Assembly (NCBI GenBank): GCA_002342685.1
Contig: DDQN01000090.1
Location: forward strand, 1-33,164
Direction of reading: 5' to 3'
Length of the DNA: 33,164 nucleotides
Source: Vibrio sp. UBA2441
GTDB taxonomy: Bacteria > Pseudomonadota > Gammaproteobacteria > Enterobacterales > Vibrionaceae
The notes beneath the pieces were generated by a model. That model worked only from the letters and a program-made list of their open reading frames with translations. It made no database searches and had not been told where the DNA came from. Shown piece after piece: positions 32,794 through 33,164 of the stretch. The stretch's first letter is position 1, and every line of letters starts with the position of its first letter. Both the position numbers and the translations under genes were made by a program.

Positions 32794-32951
32794 GAAAGCT
32801 CTGCATCATAAGCAATGCTTGTATACTCATAGGTGACATTTAGAGAGTCATCAATTAGTAACAATCTTGTTCTATGCTCTCGCTAAATCGAACAACTTGA
32901 CGTTGTTTGATCAGAAACAACAGATAGATTAAATCTAATGGAGAGAATGAT

Positions 32952-33092
32952 ATGTTTTCAAACAAACGACGTATAAATAGATTCACAACAAAAGTAGCAT
33001 CTTCTAATCGCCGAAAAAGAATGCTGGCAAACAACAAGAAAAAAATTATCTGGCGCCACAGAGCATTTGTTCAGAATGAAACATTTGAGTAA
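32952..33092 (+). CDS. 46-residue basic protein of unknown function
   Basis: ATG at 32952, TAA ending at 33092. GGAGAG lies 7-8 nt upstream, a good ribosome binding site. The product is strongly cationic (about 14 Lys/Arg), begins MFSNKRRINRF, has a central NRRKRMLANNKKK, and ends in an acidic ETFE. There is no signal peptide or membrane segment. Such composition suggests RNA, ribosome or DNA binding, but I recognise no family. The remaining 72 bp to the window end show nothing further. Chance ORF remains possible. Confidence 0.6.
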   Translation: MFSNKRRINRFTTKVASSNRRKRMLANNKKKIIWRHRAFVQNETFE

Positions 33093-33164
33093 GCCACATA
33101 GGAAAACCGATAAGCGAATAGAGGTTATTTAGTTGCTAGCTTAAGGACCCTGTAAATAATTCTG

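Overview
The window is a chromosomal segment of a member of the Vibrionaceae (gamma-proteobacteria). Three things point there: the polar-flagellar stator pair PomA/PomB in its Vibrio form, a full GcvB small RNA divergent from gcvA, and close protein similarity to Vibrio housekeeping enzymes. The DNA is moderately AT-rich. I see no phage, transposon, integron, CRISPR, rRNA or tRNA. It is a conserved housekeeping region whose interest lies mostly between the genes.

Layout. 1-1103: xni, bracketed by heptanucleotide repeat arrays. 1108-3501 (minus): overlapping gcvA-ygdD-rlmM. 3559-3802 (plus): the sRNA gcvB. 3936-7235 (minus): pomA-pomB under a near-perfect sigma-28 promoter, then thiI. 7609-10657 (plus): xseB-ispA-dxs, early isoprenoid synthesis. 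10752-11519 (plus): a secreted DUF4344 putative metallopeptidase. 11587-17664 (minus): nrdR-ribD-ribE-ribBX-ribH-nusB, a terminator, then thiL-pgpA; this is the riboflavin pathway with linked thiamine, lipid and transcription genes. 17832-20250 (minus): proB-proA. 20373-22163 (minus): crl and frsA. 22256-24060 (minus): an AzgA-type purine permease followed by gpt, with a PurR-like operator. 24061-24992: a long intergenic region that carries an apparent dual-function RNA with a 28-codon ORF and a CRP site. 24993-26462 (plus): pepD. 26528-30880 (minus): purL and a DUF3622 gene. 31161-33092 (plus): mltF and a 46-residue basic protein.

Functional links. Purine salvage (permease, gpt) and de novo purine synthesis (purL) both carry PurR-like operators, so they are probably co-repressed. 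The riboflavin genes form one compact operon. Its ribBA-like member has a GTP cyclohydrolase II-like half without zinc or catalytic residues (RibBX type), so a separate RibA must exist elsewhere in the genome. Amino-acid and carbon regulation appears twice as small RNAs: GcvB, and a CRP-site-associated RNA that resembles VcdRP of Vibrio cholerae.

Non-coding signals worth attention are: heptanucleotide arrays of three unit types, one with G-quadruplex potential on both strands; two dispersed palindromes sharing GGGTCAGAC arms, one of which appears to hold the -35 element of thiI; the VcdRP-like RNA; and a terminator-like hairpin in the DUF3622 leader.
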